A DNA stretch of 32,645 nucleotides from Nitrospira sp. CR1.1 (GTDB taxonomy: Bacteria; Nitrospirota; Nitrospiria; Nitrospirales; Nitrospiraceae): the NCBI GenBank assembly GCA_014055465.1, contig WIAF01000018.1, positions 1 through 32,645 on the forward strand, given 5' to 3'. How positions within the stretch are numbered: position 1 is the first letter of the stretch; each line of letters starts with the position of its first letter. Position numbers and translations under genes: made by a program. Shown piece by piece: positions 7,790 to 16,991 of the stretch. Below the pieces are notes generated by a model that did not search any database, was not told the origin of the DNA, and saw only the letters and a list, made by a program, of their open reading frames with translations.

Positions 7790-9259
7790 TCACGATTCCG
7801 ACTCTCGCATCGAGGCCGTTTTGAGATAGCGCAGCGTCTGCGCGGCCGCTTCCGCACCATCTCTGATGCAATCGGGCAGTCCGACGCCGCGATACCCCGC
7901 TCCCGTGACGGTTAATCCGCCGAACCGTGATAACGCAGCCTCAAGCTGTGTCAGTCGCTCGAGATGCCCGAGCGTATATTGGGGCATCGCCCGATGCCAC
8001 CGGTTGACCTCGACATACTGCGGCGTCGCCTGCAGGCCCACAATGGAGGCCAATTCCTCCCGCACGCAACGGACCAATGCCTCATCGTCCTGCTGCAAGA
8101 TGGCCTCGCGTCCCACCCCGCCCAGATAACAGCGAACGGACACGTCTTCTGGAGGCGCTCGATGCGGCCACTTGATCGACGTCCAGGTCGCGGCAATCAG
8201 GTCACGCCCCTCAACCCGCGGGACGACAAACCCGAATCCTTGCAACCTGGTTCCCACCGCGGCGGCCGGATAGATCAGGGAAATCGTCGCTGTCGAGGCA
8301 TAGGGAATCGTCTCCATCAATCCGGCTGCCAGCGGACTCAAGGGCCGAACCAGGTCGGCGCTCACAAAAGCCGGAGTCGCGAGGACCAACGCTTCCGCCG
8401 ATAGCGCCGTCCCATCGGCGCAGATCACATCGTACATCCAGCGTCCCGCTTGATGCGAGCGTACACGAAGGGCCTCAGCTTGAACCCCTGATTTCAGCAC
8501 GCCGCCGGTCTCCCGGATACGCACGGTTAATCCGGCGACCAGATCCGCCAGACCGTTTTTCAGCGTCACGAACATGGTATGCCGGGGTCGTCCCTCGGAA
8601 GCCTTTTGCGCCCGTGCCCGGCGAGCCGCCATCATGCCGCGAATCACGCTCCCATGCGTCTGCTCGAGCTCATAGAACCGGGGAAACGTCGCGCGAAGAC
8701 TCATCTGCTCGGCATCCCCGGCATAGATACCCGCCATCAGCGGTTCCATGACCCGTTCGCAGGCATGCCGGCCGAATCGGCGGCGGAAAAAGGAGGCGAG
8801 CGATTCATCGTCCGTGGACCGGCGCGGTGGAATCAGGAGGTCACAGCCCATCCTGGCCAGGTCGATCCACGACAATAAGCCGCTGCGAAAAAACGGGCCG
8901 AGTTGAGTCGGCGTAAAGGTCACGAGTCCTTCCGGCAACTCGTGCAACTGCCCGCCCCTCAAGACGCTGGATTTTTTTTCAACGGGGTTTGTGTTGATGA
9001 GCTCATCGGCGATACCCAGCCGACGACACAGGTCCATCCCCCACGGTTTCTGGGACAGGAACGAATCGGGGCCTGCCTCCATAACCAGCCGGCCGACCCG
9101 ATGGGTGACGATCTTTCCGCCCCAGACGGGCGCAGCATCGAGGATAGTGCAGGAGAGCGGCACGTCGGCCGCCGTAGCCTGGTCCAGAAGAGCAAAGGCC
9201 GTGGAGAGGCCTGAGATGCCTCCACCGATGATGATGACTGACTTTGCAGTGCGCGCCAC
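7790..9259 (-). CDS. hemY: HemY-type (copro/proto)porphyrinogen oxidase
   Basis: This oxygen-dependent FAD enzyme oxidises coproporphyrinogen III or protoporphyrinogen IX to the porphyrin. The dinucleotide-binding motif IIIGGGISGLSTAFAL lies at the N-terminus. The substrate-region motif RAMPQYTLGHLERL and the C-terminal FAD motif LTVTGAGYRGVGLPDCI are both present. GTG at 9259 begins ten residues before the FAD motif, as is usual. The frame is open to a TTG at 9289 that would add ten residues, and neither start has a good ribosome site. The 489-residue length is normal for the family. It lies about 210 bases downstream of hemH. Whether its substrate is coproporphyrinogen or protoporphyrinogen depends on genes elsewhere. 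Confidence 0.92.
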   Translation of the reverse strand: MARTAKSVIIIGGGISGLSTAFALLDQATAADVPLSCTILDAAPVWGGKIVTHRVGRLVMEAGPDSFLSQKPWGMDLCRRLGIADELINTNPVEKKSSVLRGGQLHELPEGLVTFTPTQLGPFFRSGLLSWIDLARMGCDLLIPPRRSTDDESLASFFRRRFGRHACERVMEPLMAGIYAGDAEQMSLRATFPRFYELEQTHGSVIRGMMAARRARAQKASEGRPRHTMFVTLKNGLADLVAGLTVRIRETGGVLKSGVQAEALRVRSHQAGRWMYDVICADGTALSAEALVLATPAFVSADLVRPLSPLAAGLMETIPYASTATISLIYPAAAVGTRLQGFGFVVPRVEGRDLIAATWTSIKWPHRAPPEDVSVRCYLGGVGREAILQQDDEALVRCVREELASIVGLQATPQYVEVNRWHRAMPQYTLGHLERLTQLEAALSRFGGLTVTGAGYRGVGLPDCIRDGAEAAAQTLRYLKTASMRESES

Positions 9260-9469
9260 AGGTAGTGCCGCTAACAGGGAGTGGAACAATGCTGCGACGC
9301 TCGCTGAACAATCCGGGCGTCAGGACAATCGACGAATGATTCTCGCGGGGGCTTCAAAAAGGTCCCGCCAAGCGGCCATAGCGAGCGACGGGGCGAGTCT
9401 CGCGTAACTGGGCACGTCGAACCCTGGAGCGCAACGAGAACAATGTTGGAGGCCTTTTTCGACATCCGC

Positions 9470-10414
9470 CTAATGAACCAGGGAAGACTCGTGTGCCTCC
9501 ACGACCGACGTCAGCATGTCGATCAGGGGGGCCGAGGCATTCAACATGGGTATTCGTTCCAGTTGGATCCCCTTCGTACGGGCCAACTGCGTGAGCTCAA
9601 TATCGATGTCGTACAGCGTTTCCACATGGTCGCAAAGAAAACCGATAGGCGCCACAAGCACATGGTGCTGACCGGCTTGAGCCAAGTCATCCAGTGTTTT
9701 CTCGACAGAAGGCCCGAGCCATTTCTCGCCGGACCGCCCCTGACTTTGATAGGCGAATCGCGTCGGTTGTCCGCCGAGTTGCGCACACACGGCCTGGACG
9801 GTACCGCGCACTTCATCCGGATAGGGATCCTTCATGGCCACCACTCGCTCCGGCAGACTATGGGCCGTAAAGAGCACAGGCACCTGCGCGCGGACCTCCG
9901 AGGGGAATCGCTCCAGCGTTCGGCGGATATGTCCGACGATCGCGTCGATCAACAACGGATGGCGGTGCCAGCTCGTCACGAAGCTGATCGGCGTCTCATC
10001 GGCCAATTCCACACGGGCTTCTTCCACCTTCTTCACATAGGCACCGATGCTGAGCGACGAGTACTGAGGCGCCATACACAAGCCCACGATATGATCAGGA
10101 TCCGCCTTGAGCAGTTCAGCGTAGGTGTCCCTGATGAACGGATGACAGTGCCGCAATCCCACGTAGCACCGAAAACGCCTTTCGCCGGATGCGTTCAGTC
10201 GCCGTTCCAAGGCGGCGGCCGCCTCGCGCGTTATGTCGAGTACAGGAGACTTCCCACCCGTCACACGGTATCGCGTCCGGATTTCCTCCACCAACTCCGG
10301 AGAGGTCGGCCGCCCGCCGCGGACATCGAGAAGATACGGCTCTACATTCTCCAGACTATCGGGCCCGCCCATGGCCATCAGCAACAGGGCAATCGGGCGT
10401 GGTGCTGCCGACAT
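9470..10414 (-). CDS. hemH: Ferrochelatase (protoporphyrin or coproporphyrin type)
   Basis: The enzyme inserts Fe2+ into a porphyrin. The 314-residue protein shows the catalytic histidine H185 in FTAHSLPERV and the conserved glutamate E265 in GFLCDHVETLYDID. The opening LLMAMGGPDSLENVEPYL is typical, as is the APQYSS segment. The loop QSQGRSGEKWLGP has 13 positions from QS to LGP. From memory, the Bacillus coproporphyrin ferrochelatase has the same length there (QSEGNTPDPWLGP), while E. coli and human protoporphyrin enzymes are one residue shorter. GAGG about eight bases before the ATG supports the start. The gene lies between hemE and hemY in one direction. Confidence 0.93.
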   Translation of the reverse strand: MSAAPRPIALLLMAMGGPDSLENVEPYLLDVRGGRPTSPELVEEIRTRYRVTGGKSPVLDITREAAAALERRLNASGERRFRCYVGLRHCHPFIRDTYAELLKADPDHIVGLCMAPQYSSLSIGAYVKKVEEARVELADETPISFVTSWHRHPLLIDAIVGHIRRTLERFPSEVRAQVPVLFTAHSLPERVVAMKDPYPDEVRGTVQAVCAQLGGQPTRFAYQSQGRSGEKWLGPSVEKTLDDLAQAGQHHVLVAPIGFLCDHVETLYDIDIELTQLARTKGIQLERIPMLNASAPLIDMLTSVVEAHESSLVH

Positions 10415-10499
10415 CCGTGACCTCGTCAGCCCTGACTAGGAAGACGTCTCTCGCGAATCAAGCATCTGCCGGGCAATGAGCAACCTACGCCTTCTCGAT

Positions 10500-11537
10500 T
10501 CAGCGGGCGCTCAATTTATGGACCAGGTCGATCGTCGCAGCCACATGCTCGACTGGAGTATTGGGAAGAATCCCATGCCCCAAATTGAAAATGTGCCCGG
10601 GTCGCCCGCCGGCCCGCCGAAGAATATCCGACACGCGTCGCTCGATTTCATGCATCGGCCCAAACAAGGTGACCGGATCGAGGTTTCCCTGCACGGCGCG
10701 ATCGTACCCCACCATGGCCCAGGCCTCGTCGATCGGGATACGCCAATCGATGCCGATGACGTCGCCACCGGCCTGGCGCATCGATTTGAGAATGGCAGTC
10801 GTACCCGTCCCGAAATGAATCAGCGGCACACCTTCGTGCTTGAGGCCGTCAAAAATCAATTGCACATGTGGCATCACATATTCGGCATAGTCTCCCGCCG
10901 ACAGGCAGCCGACCCAACTGTCGAAGAGCTGCACGGCTTGGGCACCGGCCCGAATCTGACGGCGCAGATATCCGGTGATCGCTCGCGCGAACTTATCCAT
11001 CAAGCGATGCCACACCTCCGGCTCGCCATACATCATCTGCTTGGTGTGGATATAGTTCCGTGAACTGCCGCCTTCGATCGCATAACTGGCCAACGTAAAC
11101 GGGGCCCCGGCAAAACCGATCAACGGCACTCGACCGGCCAGCATCTTGCGGGTCAGGCTGATCGCATCCATGACGTACTGAAGGTCGCTGTCATCGAGCA
11201 TCTTGAGCCGCTCCACCGCGGCCCGATCCCGCACGGGATTATGGATAATCGGCCCCTCTCCCTCCGCAAACTCTAGCGAGAGCCCCATCGGTTCCAGGGG
11301 GAGCAGAATGTCGGCAAAAATAATGGCCGCATCGAGCGCGAACCGATCGATCGGCTGCAGGGTGACCTGGGCGGCCAATTCAGGCGTTTTGCACAGTTCA
11401 AGAATCGAATATTTTTCCCGCAACCGGCGGTACTCAATCATATACCGGCCCGCCTGGCGCATGAACCAGACCGGTGTACAATCAACCGGTTCGCGCCGGC
11501 ACGCTTTGAGAAATCGATCATTCATAATGGGGCGCAT
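10500..11537 (-). CDS. hemE: Uroporphyrinogen III decarboxylase
   Basis: HemE removes four carboxyl groups from uroporphyrinogen III to give coproporphyrinogen III in the cytoplasm. The signature RQAGRYMIEYRRLRE lies near residue 27, and FADILLPLEPMG and the GFAGAPFTLASY segment are also present. Length (345) is normal. The start is uncertain: ATG at 11537 or, four codons later, ATG at 11525 (MNDRFLKAC, a common family start). Neither has a Shine-Dalgarno sequence. A possible promoter placing the transcript start near 11531 would favour 11525. It is the first gene of the heme cluster, and the hemE-hemH-hemY order is the one known from Bacillus subtilis. Confidence 0.95.
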   Translation of the reverse strand: MRPIMNDRFLKACRREPVDCTPVWFMRQAGRYMIEYRRLREKYSILELCKTPELAAQVTLQPIDRFALDAAIIFADILLPLEPMGLSLEFAEGEGPIIHNPVRDRAAVERLKMLDDSDLQYVMDAISLTRKMLAGRVPLIGFAGAPFTLASYAIEGGSSRNYIHTKQMMYGEPEVWHRLMDKFARAITGYLRRQIRAGAQAVQLFDSWVGCLSAGDYAEYVMPHVQLIFDGLKHEGVPLIHFGTGTTAILKSMRQAGGDVIGIDWRIPIDEAWAMVGYDRAVQGNLDPVTLFGPMHEIERRVSDILRRAGGRPGHIFNLGHGILPNTPVEHVAATIDLVHKLSAR

Positions 11538-11565
11538 TTTAGAGGGCCGATCAGAACAGAGTCAA
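11538..11565 (-). promoter_or_regulatory. Weak candidate promoter of hemE
   Basis: On the minus strand TTGACT (11565-11560) and TCTAAA (11543-11538) are 16 bases apart. The -10 element abuts the first ATG of hemE, so the transcript would start inside the annotated N-terminus and use the second ATG with almost no leader. The -35 match is good and the -10 match moderate. Confidence 0.3.
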
Positions 11566-11699
11566 ACAATCTTGCGCGGCGCTCCGTCACAACGTCGCTG
11601 ATGACCTCTGATACCGGCCTTTGACATGGCATGCATGGTCCGGTTCCCCTGGGGCTGGTTCCTGGGCGACGGTTCCTCCGCGTGAGGCAAAAAAATCTC

Positions 11700-11729
11700 A
11701 CGACATTTTCCTGCAAATCTGTGTATAAT
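11700..11729 (+). promoter_or_regulatory. Candidate sigma70 promoter of the desaturase gene
   Basis: A perfect TATAAT at 11724-11729 is preceded after 18 bases by ACGACA (11700-11705, four of six consensus positions). Transcription would begin near 11736 and run about 174 bases before the desaturase ATG. Confidence 0.5.
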
Positions 11730-11909
11730 GGCTGCACGTGTCTTCAAAGCTGAGTCTTTACGCTCACTGATCGACACCATCCGAAACATTCAGCCAGCGG
11801 CCTGCCCCATCGCACCAATCGCAAGCGCCGCAACGATTACGTCACGCTAGTACAACGGCGGCGCGACCCCTCGGTACCGCATCCTATTCGCATAAACTGT
11901 GGAGGTGGC

Positions 11910-12929
<1,020 letters not shown>

Positions 12930-12934
12930 CCGAG

Positions 12935-12970
12935 CGCGGGGGCGGCCATCCACGGCCCGCCCCCCGTAAC
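12935..12970. terminator. GC-rich hairpin between convergent genes
   Basis: After the desaturase stop the sequence contains GGGGGC paired with GCCCCC around a short interrupted stem. There is no T-run on either strand, so it is at best a weak or Rho-assisted terminator shared by the convergent genes. Confidence 0.35.
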
Positions 12971-12976
12971 CTCGAT

Positions 12977-13447
12977 CTATACCCATTCCGACTCATCCGC
13001 CGACCTGGACTTGCTGCCATACTGCGGCGCCAAACGAGCGCGGATTTCACGACTCACCGCATCGATCCCATCCACCTCTGCCTCCGTCGCGATCCATGCA
13101 TCCTCCGGTATCAGTTCAATGCGATAGTGATTCTTTCGCATCGAAAACCATTCAATGTACGGATGGGGCGCCAGATGGGGATGCGGATCGAACGAAATGA
13201 GGCTGGCATCTCCGACCTGCGGAATTTCAACATCCCCCAACACCTGACCGGCGAGGTCCTCATCGGCGAACCGGCTATTTTTGAACCGGATCACCGTGCC
13301 GGAAATTTCTCCCCGGCAATTGCCCGCCAGATAAAAATCGATCGCGCCTAACACCGCGAACGTGATTCGCCCGATCACCGTGCCCTCCTGCCGGTTATCG
13401 AGAAATCCCTCTTGCACCCATCGGCTGTTTCCGAACTTTTGAGCCAT
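12977..13447 (-). CDS. Conserved-looking hypothetical protein coupled to the DMT exporter
   Basis: A 156-residue soluble protein of unknown function. The ATG at 13447 is preceded by GGAAGGTGAT and lies one base after the stop of the exporter gene (TGATATG), so translation is probably coupled. An in-frame extension to 13531 overlaps the exporter and is discarded. Residues 15-60 are beta-rich with GRITFAVLGAIDFYLAGNCRGE, and residues 105-130 contain WFSMRKNHYRIELIPEDAW. I recognise no enzyme motif. The tight coupling suggests joint production, with no further clue to function. Confidence 0.78.
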   Translation of the reverse strand: MAQKFGNSRWVQEGFLDNRQEGTVIGRITFAVLGAIDFYLAGNCRGEISGTVIRFKNSRFADEDLAGQVLGDVEIPQVGDASLISFDPHPHLAPHPYIEWFSMRKNHYRIELIPEDAWIATEAEVDGIDAVSREIRARLAPQYGSKSRSADESEWV

Positions 13448-13448
13448 A

Positions 13449-14327
13449 TCACCTTCCCTCTGAATGCACAGCCACAGACTCCGGAGATGCCTGAGCAATC
13501 TCGCCGGGCACCCGCGATCCGAGCAGCACACCGCCCAGGATCATCGCGCTTCCGAACCATCCTTGCGCATCCAGATTCTCTCCCAGGAAATACCATGCAA
13601 GCCAGGCCGCGATGGCCGGCTCCACGGCAAACAGTAACGCGACTTGTTGTGCGGGCAGAAGCTGCTGCGCCCACATCTGAACGGCGAACGCACCGGTTGC
13701 CAGAATCCCCGTGACCCCAAGACCCAACAGCAACACACGGCTCGGCTCGAACATGGCCAACGCCGGTTGTTCCCACCACATCACGCCCAGCATGGCCACA
13801 GTCATCATCACCAATTGCCAGACGAACAACGACACGGCGTCAGTCGTTCTGGTGTACCGCTCCAGACACACCATGTGCGCGGCAAACGCCGCGGCGCTGC
13901 CGAGCGTTAGGAGATCACCGAGATTCGCGGAGGCCGTCGGCTTGACGAGCAACCACAGCCCGAACAACGCAATGCCATTCGATATCCAGGTATGCGCAGT
14001 CAAGCGACGCAGAAACAGGGGCACGAACACGACATACAGTACGGTGATAAAGGCCGAGTTAGAGGCGGTGGTCAGGTGCAGTCCCACCGTCTGCAGCACA
14101 TACCCGAGGAATAGCCAGAGGCTCGCAATGAAACTCATCCGCATCATCGCGGCATCGCGCGTCAGTTTCCGGCGCATCAGGAACAGGACCGCGAAGACCA
14201 TGAGCATGCCGAGAAGAAATCGCAGGAACAGAAAGGCCAGCGGCGTGATTTGTTCCAGAGCGGCCTTGGTGGCCGGAAATGTTGCGCCCCACACAAAGGT
14301 TGTGAGGAGGAGCGCAAGTTGAGGCAT
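13449..14327 (-). CDS. EamA/DMT-family transporter
   Basis: The 292-residue protein has about ten hydrophobic helices in the two-repeat arrangement of drug/metabolite exporters. The opening LLLTTFVWGATFPATKAAL and the second-repeat segment beginning LGDLLTLGSAAAFAAHM are typical of EamA domains. The frame is open a further 93 codons upstream, but that stretch is polar and Ser/Arg-rich. ATG at 14327 starts directly at the first helix and gives the usual family length. The ribosome site is weak. The substrate cannot be told. The next gene starts one base after the stop. Confidence 0.88.
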   Translation of the reverse strand: MPQLALLLTTFVWGATFPATKAALEQITPLAFLFLRFLLGMLMVFAVLFLMRRKLTRDAAMMRMSFIASLWLFLGYVLQTVGLHLTTASNSAFITVLYVVFVPLFLRRLTAHTWISNGIALFGLWLLVKPTASANLGDLLTLGSAAAFAAHMVCLERYTRTTDAVSLFVWQLVMMTVAMLGVMWWEQPALAMFEPSRVLLLGLGVTGILATGAFAVQMWAQQLLPAQQVALLFAVEPAIAAWLAWYFLGENLDAQGWFGSAMILGGVLLGSRVPGEIAQASPESVAVHSEGR

Positions 14328-14421
14328 GATCAGATGAGCAGGCGCGCTGAGTGATGAACTGAATCCGGCGTGAACCTGAGCGAGCGTGATCGATCGGCTC
14401 AGCACGCTCTCGTGAACTCGA

Positions 14422-14625
14422 TTAGGGCTTACAGAGCGCGCACTTGCGCTCATCGCTGGTGCCGGCTTGCTCCATTGCGGCGAGCGCGCGTTCTTTATTC
14501 GGGTAGTCGAACCAGCCGCCCTCCCAAAAATCACTACTGGAGATGCTGGAAGGAACTTCCGAACAACGGTCCCGATGAAGCGTGACTCGATCGATCGCGC
14601 GTGCAATGTGAATCCAGTAGACCAT
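14422..14625 (-). CDS. Small Cys-containing hypothetical protein
   Basis: The 67-residue protein contains an N-terminal YWIHIARAIDRVTLHRDRC stretch, a WFDYPNKERALAAM segment and a C-terminal CALC pair just before the end. With the earlier Cys it could form a small metal site. The pattern recalls short proteins of unknown function seen in several phyla. ATG at 14625 is preferred because the upstream in-frame sequence to 14739 is low-quality. The ribosome site is weak. It lies upstream of the exporter gene in the same direction with a 94-base gap. Confidence 0.6.
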   Translation of the reverse strand: MVYWIHIARAIDRVTLHRDRCSEVPSSISSSDFWEGGWFDYPNKERALAAMEQAGTSDERKCALCKP

Positions 14626-14774
14626 GATACCCCGTCGGACTCCGTCGTCAGGATCGTCGCAGCCCAACCCTACCACGCCCCTCCCGGAGAGAGCAATGCG
14701 CAGAACGCACCACGCCGCAACGACCCAAGACGGCAACACACGTTAGATTGTAGGATGAACCCAGGAGGTACGCG

Positions 14775-14951
14775 CTAGGGCAGGAGCTGCCACTCGTCCT
14801 TCTCGATCACAGTCTTGACGCCCGTTTCCAGCTTCTTCACGTCCTTCTCTTCGAAGAGACGCATGTAGCGTTCGATCCGATCCGGATCGTCGATGCGCTC
14901 TTCCTGCATAACACCACCGCTGCCTTTGTACTTCCGGATTAACAGGGGCAT
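14775..14951 (-). CDS. Very small charged protein (58 residues)
   Basis: Translating the minus strand from ATG at 14951 gives 58 residues ending in TAG at 14775. It begins MPLLIRKYKGSGGVMQEE and ends KDEWQLLP, with a highly charged middle (DDPDRIERYMRLFEEKD). GAAGGAGCGG lies directly upstream as a strong Shine-Dalgarno sequence. Codon use is G/C-ending and the product is hydrophilic, as in real small proteins of this genome. It is divergent from the FmdB-type gene. No function can be assigned. Confidence 0.7.
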   Translation of the reverse strand: MPLLIRKYKGSGGVMQEERIDDPDRIERYMRLFEEKDVKKLETGVKTVIEKDEWQLLP

Positions 14952-15111
14952 TTCAACCGCTCCTTCAATTGTAGCTCGCGTTTCGACACAAAGATTCGGT
15001 ACAATAGTGCAAAGCTACGCACAGGGTCAAGCGTTTCCAAACAGAGACTCGCTTTATCTCGCCCAACCCGCCAGGGGTCGGCTATGGAGCGCCATCCTTA
15101 AGGAGTCGGCA

Positions 15112-15423
15112 ATGCCGGTCTACGAATATCGCTGCGAACAATGTACCCATCAGTTCGAGGCCACCCAATCCATCCATGCGCGGCCGGAAGATACGGCATG
15201 CCCCCGGTGCAACAACGTCGGGGCAACCAGGATACTGTCAGCCTTTGCATCGAAGGTCAAAGGCAGCCACAAGCCCGGATTTGAGGAAATCAAGGCGTAC
15301 GACATGCTCAACGAACGCATGGATCGCTTCTCGAAACTTCCTCCTGCCATGGGCAAACGGGTGGATGTGTCGCCGGACATGATGTCCGGTGCCGTCACTC
15401 CGACGGATAGCACAGACTCCTAA
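15112..15423 (+). CDS. FmdB-family zinc ribbon protein
   Basis: The 103-residue protein starts MPVYEYRCEQC, the hallmark of the FmdB putative regulatory zinc ribbon family. Ligands C8/C11 and C30/C33 form the CxxC...CxxC zinc site, and RILSAF follows as usual. The remaining C-terminal part is polar with methionine-rich helices. AAGGAG at 15100-15105 supports ATG at 15112; a longer frame to 14893 overlaps the divergent small gene and is rejected. FmdB proteins are thought regulatory, named from a formamidase/amidase locus, but their action is not established. Confidence 0.88.
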   Translation: MPVYEYRCEQCTHQFEATQSIHARPEDTACPRCNNVGATRILSAFASKVKGSHKPGFEEIKAYDMLNERMDRFSKLPPAMGKRVDVSPDMMSGAVTPTDSTDS

Positions 15424-15525
15424 ACGGAGAGGTCGCGTGAGCGGAAGGCACTGCCGCCCCGGCCTGCCGCGCCACGAGCTGATCCCCGGAACGCGACTCA
15501 GGGGCGACAGGGAGAATCGTTCAGC

Positions 15526-16350
15526 ATGCATTCCCGTATCAGCGCCTTGCTTTGCGCCGGACTCCTCTCTCTGGGAGGGCTGCCGGCCTCAGCCGAAGTA
15601 GCCGGATCCATGGTGATCGCAGGCCATGGCCCCGAGCAACGCGTGATGGAATCACTGGCTCACGCGTTTGAAAAAGCCAACCCCCGCGCCTATATCGACG
15701 TCGTCTGGGATGGCAACTCCAAACCCCTCGACATGGTGAAAACCAAGCAGGCGCAGATCGCCGTCACTGGAGCCTCGGCAGACGGCTTGCACTCCGTACA
15801 GATCGCCTGGGACGGCATTGCCATCATGGTCCACCGCTCGAACTTCACGAAGGAAGTCACCAAACAGGAGGTCGCCGAGCTCTTTTCTGGGAAATATACA
15901 ATCTGGTCAGACCTCGGTGGACCGGATACAAAAGTGCTGCTCATCGACCGGCCGCGCAACGAAAACAATCGCGACGCCTTTGAACAACTTCTTGGCATTG
16001 AAGGGAAAATTCCCGATACAATCAAAGTGATTGCGAAGGACGAGAAGGTCATCAAAACTATCGCCGGGACCCTCCCGCCCAATTCTGCCGTGACCTACTT
16101 GTCCCTCGGCCAGGCGTTGGAAGCCGTCGCCTCCGGCGTGCCGGTACGCCTACTCCCGGTCGATAAGGTTGAGCCCGAAACGCCGACAGTCAAGGACGGC
16201 CGTTATGCCTTACGCCGCCCGGTCCTCCTGATTTCGAATAACGACACCGACCCCCTCGTAGCCGCATTTGAACAATTTGCCCTGTCGGATGAGGGCCAGA
16301 AAATCGTCAGCGAGTCTTATACACCGCTCCCAAGGACATCATCTCCCTAA
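15526..16350 (+). CDS. PstS-like periplasmic substrate-binding protein
   Basis: A 274-residue exported protein of the type II periplasmic binding family, related to phosphate-binding PstS. The signal peptide covers roughly residues 1-23 with cleavage after ASA. The mature part shows the binding-protein pattern: an opening GSMVIAGHGP, an IAWDGIAIMVHRSN segment, and VAELFSGKYTIWSDLGG, which is typical of PstS-like domains. GGGAGA lies before the ATG at 15526. No pstCAB transport genes are near, so it may serve signalling or another transporter. The ligand is not determined; phosphate is only the family default. Confidence 0.82.
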   Translation: MHSRISALLCAGLLSLGGLPASAEVAGSMVIAGHGPEQRVMESLAHAFEKANPRAYIDVVWDGNSKPLDMVKTKQAQIAVTGASADGLHSVQIAWDGIAIMVHRSNFTKEVTKQEVAELFSGKYTIWSDLGGPDTKVLLIDRPRNENNRDAFEQLLGIEGKIPDTIKVIAKDEKVIKTIAGTLPPNSAVTYLSLGQALEAVASGVPVRLLPVDKVEPETPTVKDGRYALRRPVLLISNNDTDPLVAAFEQFALSDEGQKIVSESYTPLPRTSSP

Positions 16351-16363
16351 GTAGGAGGCTTTC

Positions 16364-16819
16364 ATGCGTACACTTCTGACCGTTGCTCTCGGCTCCGCGT
16401 TTGCTCTAGGCGTCCTCTGTATTGCCGCCCCTTCAGTCCAGGCCCAGGAAGGGGCCATGGTGGAAGGCGCCGGGTATACGATGTTCAACACCGAATCGAT
16501 CAAGGGGTCGGATACGACCAAGCTTGAGAAGGATCCGGTGTGCGATCGTTCGAAACGCCCGTCCATCGGCAAGGTGGAGCCGGATGAAGCGAAACCCGGC
16601 CAGAAAATCGTGATCAAAGGCGAAAACTTCGGCAGCAAGGAATGTTTCCACGGGGTGACGTTCAGCGCAGCGCCCAAGGATAAAATCGAGTACCAGTTCG
16701 TCAATGAGACGACGATTGAAGCCGTGGTGCCGGATGCGAAAGCGGGCATGTCATTCATCATCGTGGTCGCCGGCGGAGGCAGTGCGCAGTCGAAACCGCT
16801 CCTCATTCAAGCCAAGTAA
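16364..16819 (+). CDS. Exported IPT/TIG-domain protein
   Basis: The 151-residue protein has a signal peptide (about 1-27, cleavage near VQA-QE). A single Ig-like IPT/TIG fold is recognisable from RPSIGKVEPDEAKPGQKIVIKGENFG and the closing IIVVAGGGSAQSKPLLI. GTAGGAGG lies shortly before the ATG at 16364. Two Cys (near residues 64 and 93) could form a disulfide. It follows the PstS-like gene by 13 bases, in one operon. It is probably a periplasmic or surface binding module; the partner is unknown. Confidence 0.82.
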   Translation: MRTLLTVALGSAFALGVLCIAAPSVQAQEGAMVEGAGYTMFNTESIKGSDTTKLEKDPVCDRSKRPSIGKVEPDEAKPGQKIVIKGENFGSKECFHGVTFSAAPKDKIEYQFVNETTIEAVVPDAKAGMSFIIVVAGGGSAQSKPLLIQAK

Positions 16820-16829
16820 GCGGTCCCAT

Positions 16830-16854
16830 GGCAGGAGGCTCTCCGCCTCCTGCC
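16830..16854 (+). terminator. Perfect 10-bp hairpin after the IPT/TIG gene
   Basis: GGCAGGAGGC (16830-16839) pairs perfectly with GCCTCCTGCC (16845-16854) around a five-base loop, eleven bases after the stop codon. There is no following T-run, so it may act as a Rho-independent-like or 3'-end-stabilising structure rather than a classical terminator. Confidence 0.55.
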
Positions 16855-16991
16855 CGATTCGCGCCTTGCCTGATTCGCCATTTCACCCTCCGTCGTCTCG
16901 ACAACTCTCTTGACCCTATGCTAGGTTACGCGGTCTTTTTGGGAGGCGAACCAGAGGTGAGCTCCGGCTCCGAACCTCGCGCACGCGTAGC

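Larger units (their letters stand above)
11538..11909. other. Divergent intergenic region between hemE and the desaturase gene
   Basis: The 372 bases between the two divergent genes contain no convincing reading frame. They hold a good plus-strand promoter for the desaturase (11700-11729) and a weaker minus-strand one for hemE (TTGACT at 11565-11560, TCTAAA at 11543-11538, spacing 16). The leader of the desaturase transcript would be about 170 bases, long enough to hold regulatory RNA structure, but I see no recognised riboswitch. Confidence 0.5.

Noticed and set aside
9443..10420. Plus-strand frame of 325 codons opposite hemH
   Set aside because: Shadow of ferrochelatase; composition is Arg/His-rich without recognisable motifs.
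14893..15111. N-terminal extension of the FmdB-type gene
   Set aside because: It overlaps the divergent small gene and lacks a ribosome site, while ATG 15112 has AAGGAG and gives the canonical MPVYEYRC start.
16910..16928. TTGACC before pycA as a promoter
   Set aside because: No -10-like hexamer lies at 16-18 bases; the only candidates are at unsuitable spacing.
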